Shown: in pieces, positions 24,077 through 35,412 of the stretch
Layout: every line of letters begins with the position of its first letter
Position numbering within the stretch: the first letter of the stretch is position 1
Source: Calliopum simillimum
Taxonomy: Eukaryota > Arthropoda > Insecta > Diptera > Lauxaniidae
Assembly: GCA_951812925.1 (NCBI GenBank)
Contig: OX638368.1
Coordinates: 73,008,422-73,072,421 of the forward strand
DNA: 64,000 nt
Direction of reading: 5' to 3'
The notes under the pieces: model-generated
The model's database searches: none
The model's input: the letters and a program-made list of their open reading frames with translations, nothing else
What the model was told of the DNA's origin: nothing
Program-made: the position numbers and the translations under genes

Positions 24077-24987
24077 GGTGTAAAATTTGGCCTGGCCAAA
24101 CATTAAATACCCTACACTGCAGTATTTTTAAAATTTTGCTCATATGGGAGGTGCTACGCTCTCTTGTCCGAGTTCACCCAGTTTTTGTTCAGAGCTTGCA
24201 TTTATAGATTTTAGTGTCTGAGTGAAAAACGTTTTCAGTATAGTGTTTTGACGTTTTTGCATATATAGGAGGTGCCACGCCCTCTTGTCCGAGTTCCTCT
24301 AGTTTTAGCTTAGAGCGTGCATTTATAGCCTGTAGTATTTGAGTGAAGTTTGGTTGGATTATCTCAAAAAACTCTTTCAGTATAGCATTTTGAAGCTTTT
24401 GCTCATATGGGAGGTGCCACGCCCTCTTGTCCGATTTCACCCAATTTTTGTTGAGAGCTTTCATTTATGATTCTTAGTGTTTAAGTCAAATTTGGTTCTA
24501 ATATCTCATAAAACGTTTTCAGTATAGCGTTTTGAAGCTTTTGCTTATATGGGAGGTGCCACGCCCTCTTGTCCGAATTTGCCCAGTTTTTTCTCAAAGC
24601 TTGCTCTTACAATTTTTAGTATTTATGCGTATTTTGGTTGCATTGTCGTGAAAAATACTCCTAAAATTGCATTTTGAATATATTTTTTGTATGGGCGGTA
24701 GGCGTGTCCATTGACCGATTTCGTTCATTTTCAATCCCCCGAGCTAACTTTGATGACGAAGGCAGTGTACCAAATTTCATTGAAATATCTTGCTCAGTTT
24801 TCCCAAAAAGTGTATTTCAACACACAGCCAGCCACCCAGCCAGCCAGCTAGACAGACGGACATGGCTATATCGACTCAGGAGGTGACGCTGATTAAGAAT
24901 ATATATACTTTTCTATATCTGCCACGCCTCCTTCTCTGCGTTACAAACGGAAGGACAAAGTGAATATACCCTGGGTGTAGGGTATAA
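24077..24987 (-). mobile_element. DINE-1-like element D3
   Basis: Inverted copy: 'ggtgtaaaatttggcctggc' at the left and 'ctgggtgtagggtataa' at the right. The last bases (CTAGTAAG in other copies) are missing, so the 3' terminus is damaged. Interior nearly matches D9 and D10. Confidence 0.85.
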
Positions 24988-25124
24988 AAAGCATGTGCAG
25001 AGGTCTTAAAACTAATTATCCCTCCTACAATAGTTCCACAATCACGACCAAATATCTTGCCAGAACCTGAGGAAGATTATATTGTATCAGATTCATTGGA
25101 TGAAATTAACGATGAAACTGAGTA
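24988..25124 (+). pseudogene. Possible terminal-exon remnant of an unknown protein
   Basis: An open frame of about 42 codons without a start runs from the D3 boundary to TAG at 25122-25124. The last 20 residues are acidic (EEDYIVSDSLDEINDETE), preceded by a Pro-rich part. An AATAAA lies 30 bp after the stop (25154-25159). That order resembles a real 3' exon end, of a host gene or a transposon gene. I do not recognise the family; chance is not excluded. Confidence 0.25.
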
Positions 25125-25518
25125 GTAATTGAACATTTGCCAAAAAAGAAACAATAAATGTTGGTTTTTATACTTTTTCCAACATAAAAAAATTCTGTTG
25201 TTTTATTTCTTTTTTGGTTTTTTGTTTAATTTTTTTTAGAGAGCTATTCAACGATACCAATTTTTGCGGGTTCGAACCCTCTCTTTTAAGATCTTTTTCC
25301 TATATAGCTTTTTCCAATATATATGAATTGAAAATATTGAAATAAACTAAAATTAATCTGTATAAAAACCCCCCACTGAGCAATTCCTGGTTATGATGGT
25401 GATCTATGCCGAATAAGAAAAAATGTTTCAGACAAAAGTGTCGTATTTTTGCACGTAAAATCAGAATCCGCAATAAAAATTGGGAGTTTTCATATAAAAT
25501 TTGGAAGTTTCTTCCATC
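25125..25518. other. AT-rich, no gene seen
   Basis: Contains the AATAAA noted above, a T-rich tract and an isolated tRNA B-box-like 'gggttcgaaccc' at 25269-25280 that is not embedded in a cloverleaf. Nothing else supported. Confidence 0.5.
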
Positions 25519-25762
25519 AAGACACTAAGAATTATGAATACAAGCTTTAAGCAAAAACTGGATAAAATCGAACAAGAGGGCGTGGCACCTCCCATATAAG
25601 CAAAAGGTTGAAAACATTTTTTGATATAATCCAACCAATTTTCCTCAAATGCTTAGAATTATGAATTCAAACTCTGGCACTTCCCATATAAGCAAAATTT
25701 TCAAAATACTGCTGTGTAGAGTATTAAATGTTTGGCCAGGCCAAAGGTAACACCCTTACTAG
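25519..25762 (+). mobile_element. DINE-1-like fragment D4 (3' end)
   Basis: Only the last internal units, the TTTGGCCAGGCCAAA stem and the CTAG terminus (25759-25762) are present. The next base starts D5, so the two elements are joined head to tail without spacer. Confidence 0.75.
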
Positions 25763-25912
25763 TTATACCCTACACCCAGGGTATATTCACTTTGTCCTTC
25801 CGTTTGTAACGCAGAGGAGGCGTGGCAGATATAGAAAAGTATATATATTCTTGATCAGCGTCACCACCTGAGTCGATATAGCCATGTCCGTCTGTCTGGC
25901 TGGCTGGCTGGG

Positions 25913-25943
<31 letters not shown>

Positions 25944-26589
25944 GTGGCTGGCTGTGTGTTGAAATACACTTTTTGGGAAAACTGAGCAAGATAATTCAAT
26001 GAAATTTGGTACACTGCCTCCGTCGTCAAAGTTAGCTCGGGGGATTGAAAATGAGCAAAATCGGTCAACAGACACGCCTACCGCCCATACAAAAATTATA
26101 TTCAAAATGCAATTTTAGGAGTATTTTTCACGACAATGCAACCACAATACACATAAGTACTACAAATTGTAAGCGCAAGCTCTGATAAAAAACTGAGCGA
26201 ATTCGGACAAGAGGGCGTGGCACCTCCCATACAAGCAAAAGCTTCAAAACGCTATACTGAAAACGTTTTTTGAGATATTCGAACCAACTTCGACTCAGAC
26301 ACTAAAAATTATAAATGAAAGCTCTCAGCAAAAATTGGTTGAAATCGTACAAGGGGGCGTGGCACCTCCCATATAAGCAAAAGTTTCAAAATGCTATACT
26401 GAAAAAGTTTTTTGAGATAATCCAACTAAATTTCACTCTGACACTAAAAACTATAAATGCAAGCTCTGAACAAAAACTGGGTGTACTCGGACAAGAGGGC
26501 GTGGCACCTCTCATATAAGCAAAATTTTCAAAATACAGCAGTGTAGGGTATTTATTTTTTGGCCAGGCCAAAATTTACACACTTACTAG
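25763..26589 (+). mobile_element. DINE-1-like element D5
   Basis: Starts TTATACCC immediately after the CTAG of D4; ends CTAG at 26586-26589 before 'tttatattaggtata' of LFB. Resembles D1 in internal sequence ('cctccgtcgtcaaag') and in its long GGCT/GGGT tract (25895-25955). Confidence 0.85.
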
Positions 26590-26773
26590 TTTTATATTAG
26601 GTATAATTTTTTAAAAATTGGTCTAAAAAATAAAATAAAAAATTATAGAAAAACTAACACGTATCCATTTTGCGTTTTATGCCTTATATACTTTTTTCGA
26701 AAGAAGCCTTGCTCTTCTCTACTACTAAAAAAAACTTTTGAACCAATATCGAATACCCTAATTTTATGCCTTT
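26590..26773. mobile_element. LFB segment g
   Basis: LFB arm between D5 and D6: 'tttatattaggtataatttt' through 'aaaactaacacgtatccatt' to 'cctaattttatgccttt'. Confidence 0.75.
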
Positions 26774-27682
26774 TTATACCCTACACCCAGGGTATATTCA
26801 CTTTATCCTTCCGTTTGTAACGCAGAGAAGGAGGCGTGGCAGCTATAGAAAAGTATATATATTCTTGATCAGCGTCACCTCCTGAGTCGATATAGCCATG
26901 TCCGTTTGTCTGGCTGGCTGGCTGGGTGGCTGGCTATGTGTTGAAATACACTTTTTGGGAAAACTGAGCAAGATAATTCAATGAAAATTGGTACACTGCC
27001 TCCGTCGTCAAAGATAGCTCGGAGGATTGAAAATGAGCGAAATCGGTCAACGGACACGCCTACCGCCCATACAAAAAATATATTCAAAATGCAATTTTAG
27101 GAGTATTTTTCACGACAATGCAACCAAAATACGCATAAATACTAAAAATTGCTCTGAGAAAAAACTATGTGAATTCAGACAAGAGGGCGTGGCATCTCCC
27201 ATATAAGCAAAAGCTTCAAAACGCTATACTGAAAGCGTTTTTTGAGATATTCAAACCAAATTTGACTCGGACACTAAGAATCATAAATTAAAGCTCTCAA
27301 AAAAAATTGGGTGAAATCGGACAAGGGGGCGTGGCACCTCCCATATAAGCAAAAGTTTCAAAATGCTATACTGAAAGAGTTTTTTGAGATAATCCAACCA
27401 AACTTCACACAAATACTAAAAACTGTAAATGCACGCTATAAGCTAAAATTAGACGAACGCGAACAAGAGGGCGTGGCACCTCCTATATAAGCAAAAGCTT
27501 CATAACTCTATACTGAAAACGTTTTTCACTCAGACACTAAAAACTATAAATGCAAGCTCTGGACAAAAACAGGGTGAACTCGGACAAGAGAGCGTAGCAC
27601 CTCCCATATGAGCAAAATTTTAAAAATACTGCAGTGTAAAGTATTTAATGTTTGGCCAGGCCAAATTTTACACCCTTACTAG
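26774..27682 (+). mobile_element. DINE-1-like element D6
   Basis: Inserted in the LFB run 'atgcc-TTTTTTT-acg': three T remain at the left and four at the right, matching the seven T of the empty site at 13254-13260. This shows insertion between T and T without duplication and fixes both ends (TTATACCC, CTAG). Only a short GGCT tract is present. Confidence 0.9.
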
Positions 27683-27799
27683 TTTTACGTTTAAATTCTT
27701 ATAAGGCTCAATTGAGAAATTTTTAGCCAGGTACTAGTGTTAGAATGAGAATTTTTAGAAGTTAACGATTTAATTTGACAATATGCAATGTAATTAAAA
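27683..27799. mobile_element. LFB segment h
   Basis: Arm sequence 'acgtttaaattcttataagg' to 'atttgacaatatgcaatgta' between D6 and D7. Confidence 0.75.
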
Positions 27800-28627
27800 C
27801 TAGTAAGGGTGTAACTTTTGGCCTGGCCAAAAAATAAATACCCTACACTGCAGTATTTTGAAGCTTTTGCTTATAAAGTAGTTGCCACGCCCTCTTGTCC
27901 AAATTCGTCTAGTTTAAGCTTAGAGGGTGCATTTATAGTCTTTAGTATTTGAGTGAAATTTTGTTGGATTATCTCAAAAACCTCTTTCAGTATGGCATTT
28001 TGAAACTTTTGCTTATATGGGAGGTGCCACGCCCCATTGTCTGAATTCACCCAATTTCTGTTGAGATCTTTCATTTATAATTTTTAGTATCTGCGTCAAA
28101 TTTGGTTCGAATATATCAAAAAACGTTTTCAGTATAGCGCTTTGAACCTTTTGCTTATATGGGAGGTGCCACGCCCTCTTGTCCAAATTCGCCTTGTTTT
28201 TTTTAGAACTTGCGCTTACAATTCGTAGTATTTATGTTTTTTTTGGTTGCATTTTCGTGAAAAATACTCCTAAAATTCCATTTTGAATATATTTTTTTAT
28301 GGGTGGTAGGCGTGTCCGTTGACCGATTTCGCTCATTTTCAATCCGTCGAGTTAGCTTTGACGACGGAGGCTGTGCATCAAATTTCATTGAATTATCTTG
28401 CTTAGTTTTCCCAAAAAGTGTATTTCCACACACAGCCAGCCAGATAGCCTGCCAGCCAGCCAGCCACCCAGCCAGCCAGCCAGCCAGCCAGACAGACGGA
28501 CATGGCTATATCGACTGAGGAGGTGACGCTGATCAAGAATATATATACTTTTCTATGTCTGCCACGCCTCCTTCTGTGCGTTACAAACGGAAGGACAAAG
28601 TGAATATACCCTGGGTGTAGGGTATAA
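27800..28627 (-). mobile_element. DINE-1-like element D7
   Basis: Inverted full copy: CTAG at 27800-27803, GGGTATAA at 28620-28627, with a CCAGCCAG tract at 28436-28490. It lies in the LFB A-tract between 'gtaatt' and 'caaatgcacc', the same place (in inverse) that D8 occupies in another LFB copy. Confidence 0.85.
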
Positions 28628-29508
28628 AAACAAATGCACCTCACCCCGTAATGCAATGCACCCCGTATTTACGGGACAACTAGGGGACACAAAATAAAAT
28701 ACAAAATATTTGTAGGTCCCGTATTTCGGAAAAATTTCCAGGGACAGATAGCCGAAATGCAGAACTATCCCCGGAAATACTGGACGGTTGGTCACCGTAT
28801 TAATGGCTAACCTTATTTTGTTCAGCCAGATGATTCCATAGAAATGGCTTCCGAGAAAATCTCTTGACGAGCTATGAGAAGTTTATAAAAAGTTTAAATT
28901 TTCACCCCAGGTGGCAGGTAAGTTTGTTTATAAAAAATATTGAGGAATTAAAAATTAGTATGTATTTTTACCCCTCGGTGGCCAGGAATACTAAAGATGT
29001 TCGGCTCGGATAGTTTTGTTTCCTCAGGGCTGCCATTCAATAAAAAAAAAACTGAATAAATTCTTATATTGATTTGCGTGTTTCGCCTTAATTTAGGCTA
29101 AAAGGTTTCCAAATATTTTGTTTTATAATGAACGCTTTTTCACGTTAGCCTTAATTTAAGCGTAAAATGTTTTCAAATATTTTGCATAATAATTCTGATT
29201 GTACGCTTTATTTTTATTTAAATTTTGTATAAGAGCTAGTATCAATAGCAATTTATAAATAAATAATCATACAGCTAAGACTTTACCGCTACATTAATAT
29301 GAATAAAATTAAGCTCAAAACTAGCCCAAACTAGCACAAAATAAGGTTAGCCATTAATACGGTGACCAACCGTCCAGTGTTTCCGGGGACAGTTCTGTAT
29401 TTCGGCTACCTGTCGCAGGAATTTTTTTGAGATATACGGGACCTACAAATATGTTGTATTTTATTTTGTGTCCCCTATTTGTCCCGTATTTGTGAGGTGC
29501 ATTTGTTT
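28628..29508. mobile_element. LFB segment i, with the empty H site
   Basis: Runs through the 'ccccggaaatactggacgg' block, a shortened fold-back module (28870-29070), the tail and 'accgctacattaatatgaat', where no H element is present (junction at 29299/29300), then the 'ccgtccagtgtttccgggg' arm again. It provides the reference for H insertion. Confidence 0.75.
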
Positions 29509-30568
29509 TTATACCCTACACCCAGGGTATATTCACTTTGTCCTTCCGTTTGTAACGCAGAGAAGGAGGCGTGGCAGATATAGAAAAGTATATATATTCT
29601 TGATCAGCGTCACCTCCTGAGTCGATATAGCCATGTCCGTCTGTCTGGCTGGCTGGCTGGCTGGGTGATGTGTGTGGAAATACACTTTTTGGGAAAACTA
29701 AGCAAGATAATTCAATGAAATTTGGTACCCTGCCTCCGTCATCAAAGATAGCTCGGGGGATTGAAAATGAGCAAAATCGGTTAACGGACACGCCTACCGC
29801 CCATACAAAAAATATATTCAAAATGCAATTTTAGGAGTATTTATCACGACAATGCAACCCAAATACTCATAAATACTAGAAATTGTAAGCGCAAGCTCTG
29901 AGCAAAAACTGAGCGAACTCGGACAAAAGGGCGTGGCACCTCCCATATAAGCATAAGCTTCAAAACGCTATACTGATAGCGATTTTTGAGATATTCGAAC
30001 CAAATTTAACTCAGACACTAAGAACTATAAATGAAAGCTCTCAACAAAAATTGGGTGAAATCGGACAAGGGGGCGTGGCAACTTCCATATAAGCAAAAGC
30101 TTCAAAACGCTATACTGAAAGCGATTTTTGAGATATTCGAACCAAATTTAACTAAGACACTAAGAACTATAAATGAAAGCTCTCAACAAAAATTGGGTGA
30201 AATCGGACAAGGGGGCGTAGCACCTCCCATATGAGCAAAAGTTTCAAAATGCCATATGGAAAGAGTTTTTTGAGATAATCCAAACAAATTTCACTCAAAT
30301 ACTAAAGACTATAAATGCACGCTCTAAGCTAAAACTAGAGGAACTCGGACAAGAGGGCGTGGCACCTCCTATGTAAGCCAAAGCTTCAAAACAATATGCT
30401 GAAAACATTTTTCACTCAGACATTTAAACCTATAAATGCAAGCTCTGAACAAAAACTGGGTGAACTCGAACAAGAGGGCGTAGCACCTCCCATATGAGCA
30501 AAATTTTAAAAATACTGCAGTGTAGGGTATTTAATGTATGGCCAGGCCAAATTTTACACCCTTACTAG
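29509..30568 (+). mobile_element. DINE-1-like element D8
   Basis: The longest copy (1,060 bp) because one internal unit is doubled: 'gcttcaaaacgctatactga' occurs near 29949 and 30099. The GGCT tract is short (29646-29667). CTAG at 30565-30568 is followed by a T run and 'aattatattgcatattg' of LFB. Confidence 0.85.
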
Positions 30569-30743
30569 TTTTTAATTATATTGCATATTGTCAAATTAAA
30601 TCGTTAACTTCTAAAAATTCTCATTCTAAAATTAGTACCTGGCTAAAAATTTCTCAAGTGAGCCTTATAAGAATTTAAACGTAAAAAAAGGCATAAAATT
30701 AGGGTATTCGATATTGATTCAAAAGTTATTAACAATATAGTGA
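30569..30743. mobile_element. LFB segment j
   Basis: Uninterrupted arm from 'attatattgcatattgtcaa' to 'aacaatatagtga', ending at the CGCCG that precedes the Transib-like element. Confidence 0.75.
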
Positions 30744-30748
30744 CGCCG

Positions 30749-31562
30749 CACAGTGCGTTGAGCCCATACAAAAAATGGTCAAAAATAGAATGAGTGGTTG
30801 GATATCGATGAAATTTGGTACTTTAAATAATTTGGGGCTGCTGAGCTCAATTTGTTGTAAACTTTATAGTTTTGCTAAAAACCAGGTGTTTAGGACGATT
30901 TTCTTAAGCCCCATGTATAACGATTTTTTTATTAATCTTTAAAATATGTGTTTTTGTAATATACGTAGTAGAAATAATGTTTTATGTACCTTTGAAACCA
31001 TTTGTGTTAATAAAAATAAAAAAAAATTTTCATGTAAATTTTTCATTTTAAGCATTTTAAAAAAATAAAAAAAAAAATGTTTGTAGGACGAAGTAGGAAA
31101 AGTTATTTGCAGTTCCTGGTTATATAGAATCCGTACTAGAAAACGGCACTTATTTTTATAAGATTTGTTTTTTTTTTTTCATCGAAATTTGTCAATTTCT
31201 GAAGTTATTAATTTGATTATATCATATATTAAAGTCACTACAATATATATCAAATTATATTTTTTCTAAAATTTTTTAATTTTATTTATTTACTCAAATA
31301 TTATTTATAATAAAAAACTTTACTTCGCTTAGCTTAATCAAAACACAAATTTTTGATAATTATTTGTTTAAGAGAACCCAAAACGAATTGAAGAAAACAT
31401 GATTTTTTTTGAAAAATATCTCAAATTTGAAGTGTCACAGCATAGCCAAAACTGAATTTTGGTTTTATTTTACTGATAAAATTACCTGTCGATTGATACC
31501 AATATTGTTAGATTTTGAGTCACAAAAAATTTTGATTTTTGTCTATGGGCCAACGCAGTGTG
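30749..31562. mobile_element. Transib-like element T1, copy A
   Basis: Ends are inverted repeats, CACAGTGCGTTGAGCCCATA at the left and TATGGGCCAACGCAGTGTG at the right. CGCCG lies on both sides (30744-30748, 31563-31567), and the LFB empty site has one CGCCG (12762-12766). Transib elements typically show CACWRTG-type ends and 5-bp GC-rich duplications, and CACAGTG is also the V(D)J recombination-signal heptamer. The 814-bp interior has no transposase, so this is a non-autonomous element. Confidence 0.7.
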
Positions 31563-31567
31563 CGCCG

Positions 31568-33162
31568 CACAAAGGGGTATTGTATGCGCTTTTACGCATT
31601 TAATTGAAAAAAAATGTTAGAAGTACCGGCTTTTTTGATACCGTTTTAAAGATAATTAAATTCTGCGTCAGAAACAATAAAAATTGTTGACCTAACATAA
31701 CTAGTAAAAAAGTTATATGCGGTTGAAGATAAACTTTTTTTGCTTTCGTTCGCGCGCTGTGAAAAATTTGAATTTTTTGGCTTTTTTAAAGTACATTTTT
31801 ATTAAAAAAAAGTTTTTTGTGGAAAAAGTTTTAATGGAACCTTCAACTTTAGGTAATTATGGTTCTTACTACATAAAAGTTTTTTTGAGTTAATGTTTAA
31901 AAAATTTTGTTTTATATATATTAAATATGTGTTAAAAAATTAAGGTTTTTTATTATTCAAGTGGAGTTAAAGTATTTTAGGTTGCGCAAGGTTTTTATTT
32001 TGTTATGATTTTCTTTAACTATAGACTATCCATAATAAGTGTTAAAAATTTGGTTGTGCCATATTTTGCTCCTTCGGAATTATTAAACTTTTTGTAAGAG
32101 AACTCCAGTCGCTATAATCATAAGAAGCAAGTGCAGCCACCAACAATGCAATGATTTTTTTTCCTTTTGTTTTGTTTGTCTTCTTAAATTTTGATGGACC
32201 CTTTTAGTTCAGGTATTTTTGTAACACAAAAGTGGTTTTTGTTGTGTGAAAAAGTGTTTTGTTTAATTAATTTTTTTTTTTTTTTGTTCGTTAGTTTAAA
32301 ATTAAGTGCATTTTGGCTATATACATAGACGTATAGTTGTTCCAAAAGTGGGCTCAAACAAAAATGTTTTGATTTTAATAAAGAGTAGACATTTAAGTTA
32401 CTTTTTATGAAAAAAAGGTTGCGGGTTTTTGCGCGGCTGTGAGAAATTTAAATTTTTTTAAGGCAAACTAACGTTTGCAATATGTATGAAAGTGGAGCAA
32501 AAAATAAATAAAAAGTTAAATACAGATATATAGACAAATAATTACCCCCAAAAATCTGCAGAGTGTGTCAATAAAGTACGCTGAGTTTTAAAAAATTTTT
32601 GAAGGTCATTAAGAGGTCTCTCAGCGCCGTTTTATGCAAAATCTCGGCTAAGTACAGTTTTTATTTTATTACGATCTAAGAAACGCTCGGAATGAGTCAT
32701 CCGATATATCAAATTTTTGTCTTGAGTCAAGGTATATAAAAACATTATATCTCGAATTTAAAATCATTCATATATTGTTGTTTTAGATAAAAAACCGAAA
32801 GAAAACATATTTTCTATATTTCGGCCTGCTGTAAAACTTTTAAACTACATCTTGGAAAAACTGTTTTTGATAAGTTTATTATAAAATCATACAAGAAACA
32901 ATTTTCTATTGCATCTTAACCCATTACATCCTGTTTTTATGGGTCTTCTTGACCCTTTTTTTCCAAAAACTTGGTTAAAATGGGTTAAAATGTTCTACAA
33001 AAATATTCTTCAAAAAATTTCACTAGGATTCACCAACGACAGAAATTCTTAAAACTTCAGAATAATGCGTAAAAAATTTGATGACAATTTTCAGTTTCCG
33101 TTTTTTATTGCTATTAAAAAAAAATTTCACTACATAATGTGCAACTGCATAATTAATTAAAA
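31568..33162. mobile_element. Transib-like element T2, copy A (right end lost)
   Basis: Starts CACAAAGGGGTATTG directly after the CGCCG that closes T1; its other end (AATACCCCACTGTG) survives only in copy B. Sequence follows copy B closely to 'attaattaaaa', where DINE D9 begins. No transposase; the short frame at 31409-31603 spans the T1/T2 junction and is spurious. Confidence 0.65.
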
Positions 33163-34109
33163 GTAGTATGGGTGTAAAATTTGGCCTGGCCAAACATTAA
33201 ATACCCTACACTGCAGTATTTTTAAAATTTTGCTCATATGGGAGGTGCTACGCTCTCTTGTCCGAGTCCACCCAGTTTTTGTTCAGAGCTTGCATTTATA
33301 GATTTTAGTGTCTGAGTGAAAAACGTTTTCAGTATAGTGTTTTGACGTTTTTGCATATATAGCAGGTGCCACGCCCTCTTGTCCGAGTTCCTCTAGTTTT
33401 AGCTTAGAGCGTGCATTTATAGTCTGTAGTATTTGAGTGAAGTTTGGTTGGATTATCTCAAAAAACTCTTTCAGTATAGCATTTTGAAGCTTTTGCTCAT
33501 ATGGGAGGTGCCACGCCCTCTTGTCCGATTTCACCCAATTTTTGTTGAGAGCTTTCATTTATGATTCTTAGTGTTTAAGTCAAATTTGGTTCTCATATCT
33601 CATAAAACGCTTTCAGTATAGCGTTTTGAAGCTTTTGCTTATATGGGAGGTGCCACGCCCTCTTGTCCGAATTTGCCCAGTTTTTTCTCAAAGCTTGCTC
33701 TTACAATTTTTAGTATTTATGCGTATTTTGGTTGCATTGTCGTGAAAAATACTCCTAAAATTGCATTTTGAATATATTTTTTGTATGGGCGGTAGGCGTG
33801 TCCATTGACCGATTTCGTTCATTTTCAATCCCCCGAGCTAACTTTGATGACGAAGGCAGTGTACCAAATTTCATTGAAATATCTTGCTCAGTTTTCCCAA
33901 AAAGTGTATTTCAACACACAGCCAGCCACCCAGCCAGCCACCCAGCCAGCCAGCCTGCCAGCCAGCCAGCTAGACAGACGGACATGGCTATATCGACTCA
34001 GGAGGTGACGCTGATTAAGAATATATATACTTTTCTATATCTGCCACGCCTCCTTCTCTGCGTTACAAACGGAAGGACAAAGTGAATATACCCTGGGTGT
34101 AGGGTATAA
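33163..34109 (-). mobile_element. DINE-1-like element D9
   Basis: Inverted copy with its terminal CTAG changed to CTAC (read on its own strand). Left flank is T2 ('attaattaaaa'), right flank is LFB ('aaaggcataaaaaagttatt'). As those flanks are not contiguous elsewhere, the copy is probably recombinant. GGCT tract at 33919-33971. Confidence 0.85.
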
Positions 34110-34261
34110 AAAGGCATAAAAAAGTTATTAACCATATAGTAACGCCGTGCAAGTTTTTTTAGTAGTAGAGAAAAGGACACGTGTTAGTTTTTCTATAATT
34201 TTTTATTTTATTTTTTGGACCAATTTTTAAAAACTTATACCTAATATAAAAAAAAACCAAA
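34110..34261. mobile_element. LFB segment k
   Basis: 'aaaggcataaaaaagttatt' to 'cctaatataaaaaaaaacca'. It shares with 51292-51330 the loss of the 'ttagggtattcgatattg' block, placing both in one LFB subfamily. It ends at the assembly gap. Confidence 0.7.
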
Positions 34262-34461
34262 NNNNNNNNNNNNNNNNNNNNNNNNNNNNNNNNNNNNNNN
34301 NNNNNNNNNNNNNNNNNNNNNNNNNNNNNNNNNNNNNNNNNNNNNNNNNNNNNNNNNNNNNNNNNNNNNNNNNNNNNNNNNNNNNNNNNNNNNNNNNNNN
34401 NNNNNNNNNNNNNNNNNNNNNNNNNNNNNNNNNNNNNNNNNNNNNNNNNNNNNNNNNNNNN
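34262..34461. other. Assembly gap of 200 N
   Basis: Exactly 200 undetermined bases, the usual size of a placeholder scaffold gap of unknown true length. It falls within LFB sequence. Confidence 0.98.
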
Positions 34462-35412
34462 GGTAAAAATACATACTAATTTTTAATTCCTCAATATTTT
34501 TTAAAAACAAACTTACCTGCCACCTTGGGGTGAAAATTTAAACTTTTTATAAACTTTTCATAAATTCTGTAAAATTGTGGTCACCTAGTAGTGATAATTT
34601 TAATTTTTATTTTCTCAATAATTAAGCTCAAAACTATTTAGCGTACATGGCTGAGATTTAATACAATTTCATAGAATACGTAGAAAAAACAAAGTTTGAA
34701 TTTTCACCCCTAGGTGACAGGTAAGGTAATTAAGGCTAACGTGAAAAATAAAGCGAAGAATTTATTCAGTTTTTTTTATTCAATGGCAATCCTGAGGAAA
34801 CGAATCTATGAGAGTCAATGTCTTTAGTTTTCTCAGCATTTTTTTTCATAAACTTACCTGCCACCTAGGGGTGAAAATTCAAACTTTATTTTCTCTACAT
34901 ATTTGTCATAAATTCTGTAAAATTGTATTAAATCTCAGCCATGTACGCTAAATAGTTTTGAGCTTAATTTTGAGCTTAATTTTGAGGTTAATTATTGAGA
35001 AAATAAAAATTAAAATAATCACTACTAGATGACCACAATTTTACAGAATTTATGAAGAAGTTTATAAAAAGTTAAAATTTTCACCCTAAGGTAGCAGGTA
35101 AGTTTGTTTATAAAAAATATTGAGGAATTCAAAATTCTTGTATTGATTTGCGTGTTTCGCTATATAATGAAGCTATGTACATATATATTTTTTATATTAG
35201 CCTTAATTTAAGTCTAAGAGAATTTCAAATATTTTGCTTTATAATGAACGCTTTTTCACGTTAGCCTTAATTTAAGTCTAAAAGGTTTTCAAATGTTTTG
35301 CTTTATAATTCTGATTGTACGCTTTATTTTTATTTAAATTTTGTATAAGAGCTAGCAAACGCAATTTATAAATTAATAATCATACAGCTAAGACTTTACC
35401 GCTACATTAATA
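34462..35412. mobile_element. LFB fold-back repeat, copy l
   Basis: Almost identical to 52786-53600, including unusual features such as 'tttcatagaatacgtagaaa' and 'cctgaggaaacgaatctatg'. The tail ends at 'gctacattaata' before H4. Confidence 0.75.

Noticed and set aside
25245..25300. tRNA-like B box 'gggttcgaaccc'
   Set aside because: No A box at the right distance and no cloverleaf; the flanking 'agagag'/'ctctct' pairing would close only about 50 nt, too short for a tRNA.
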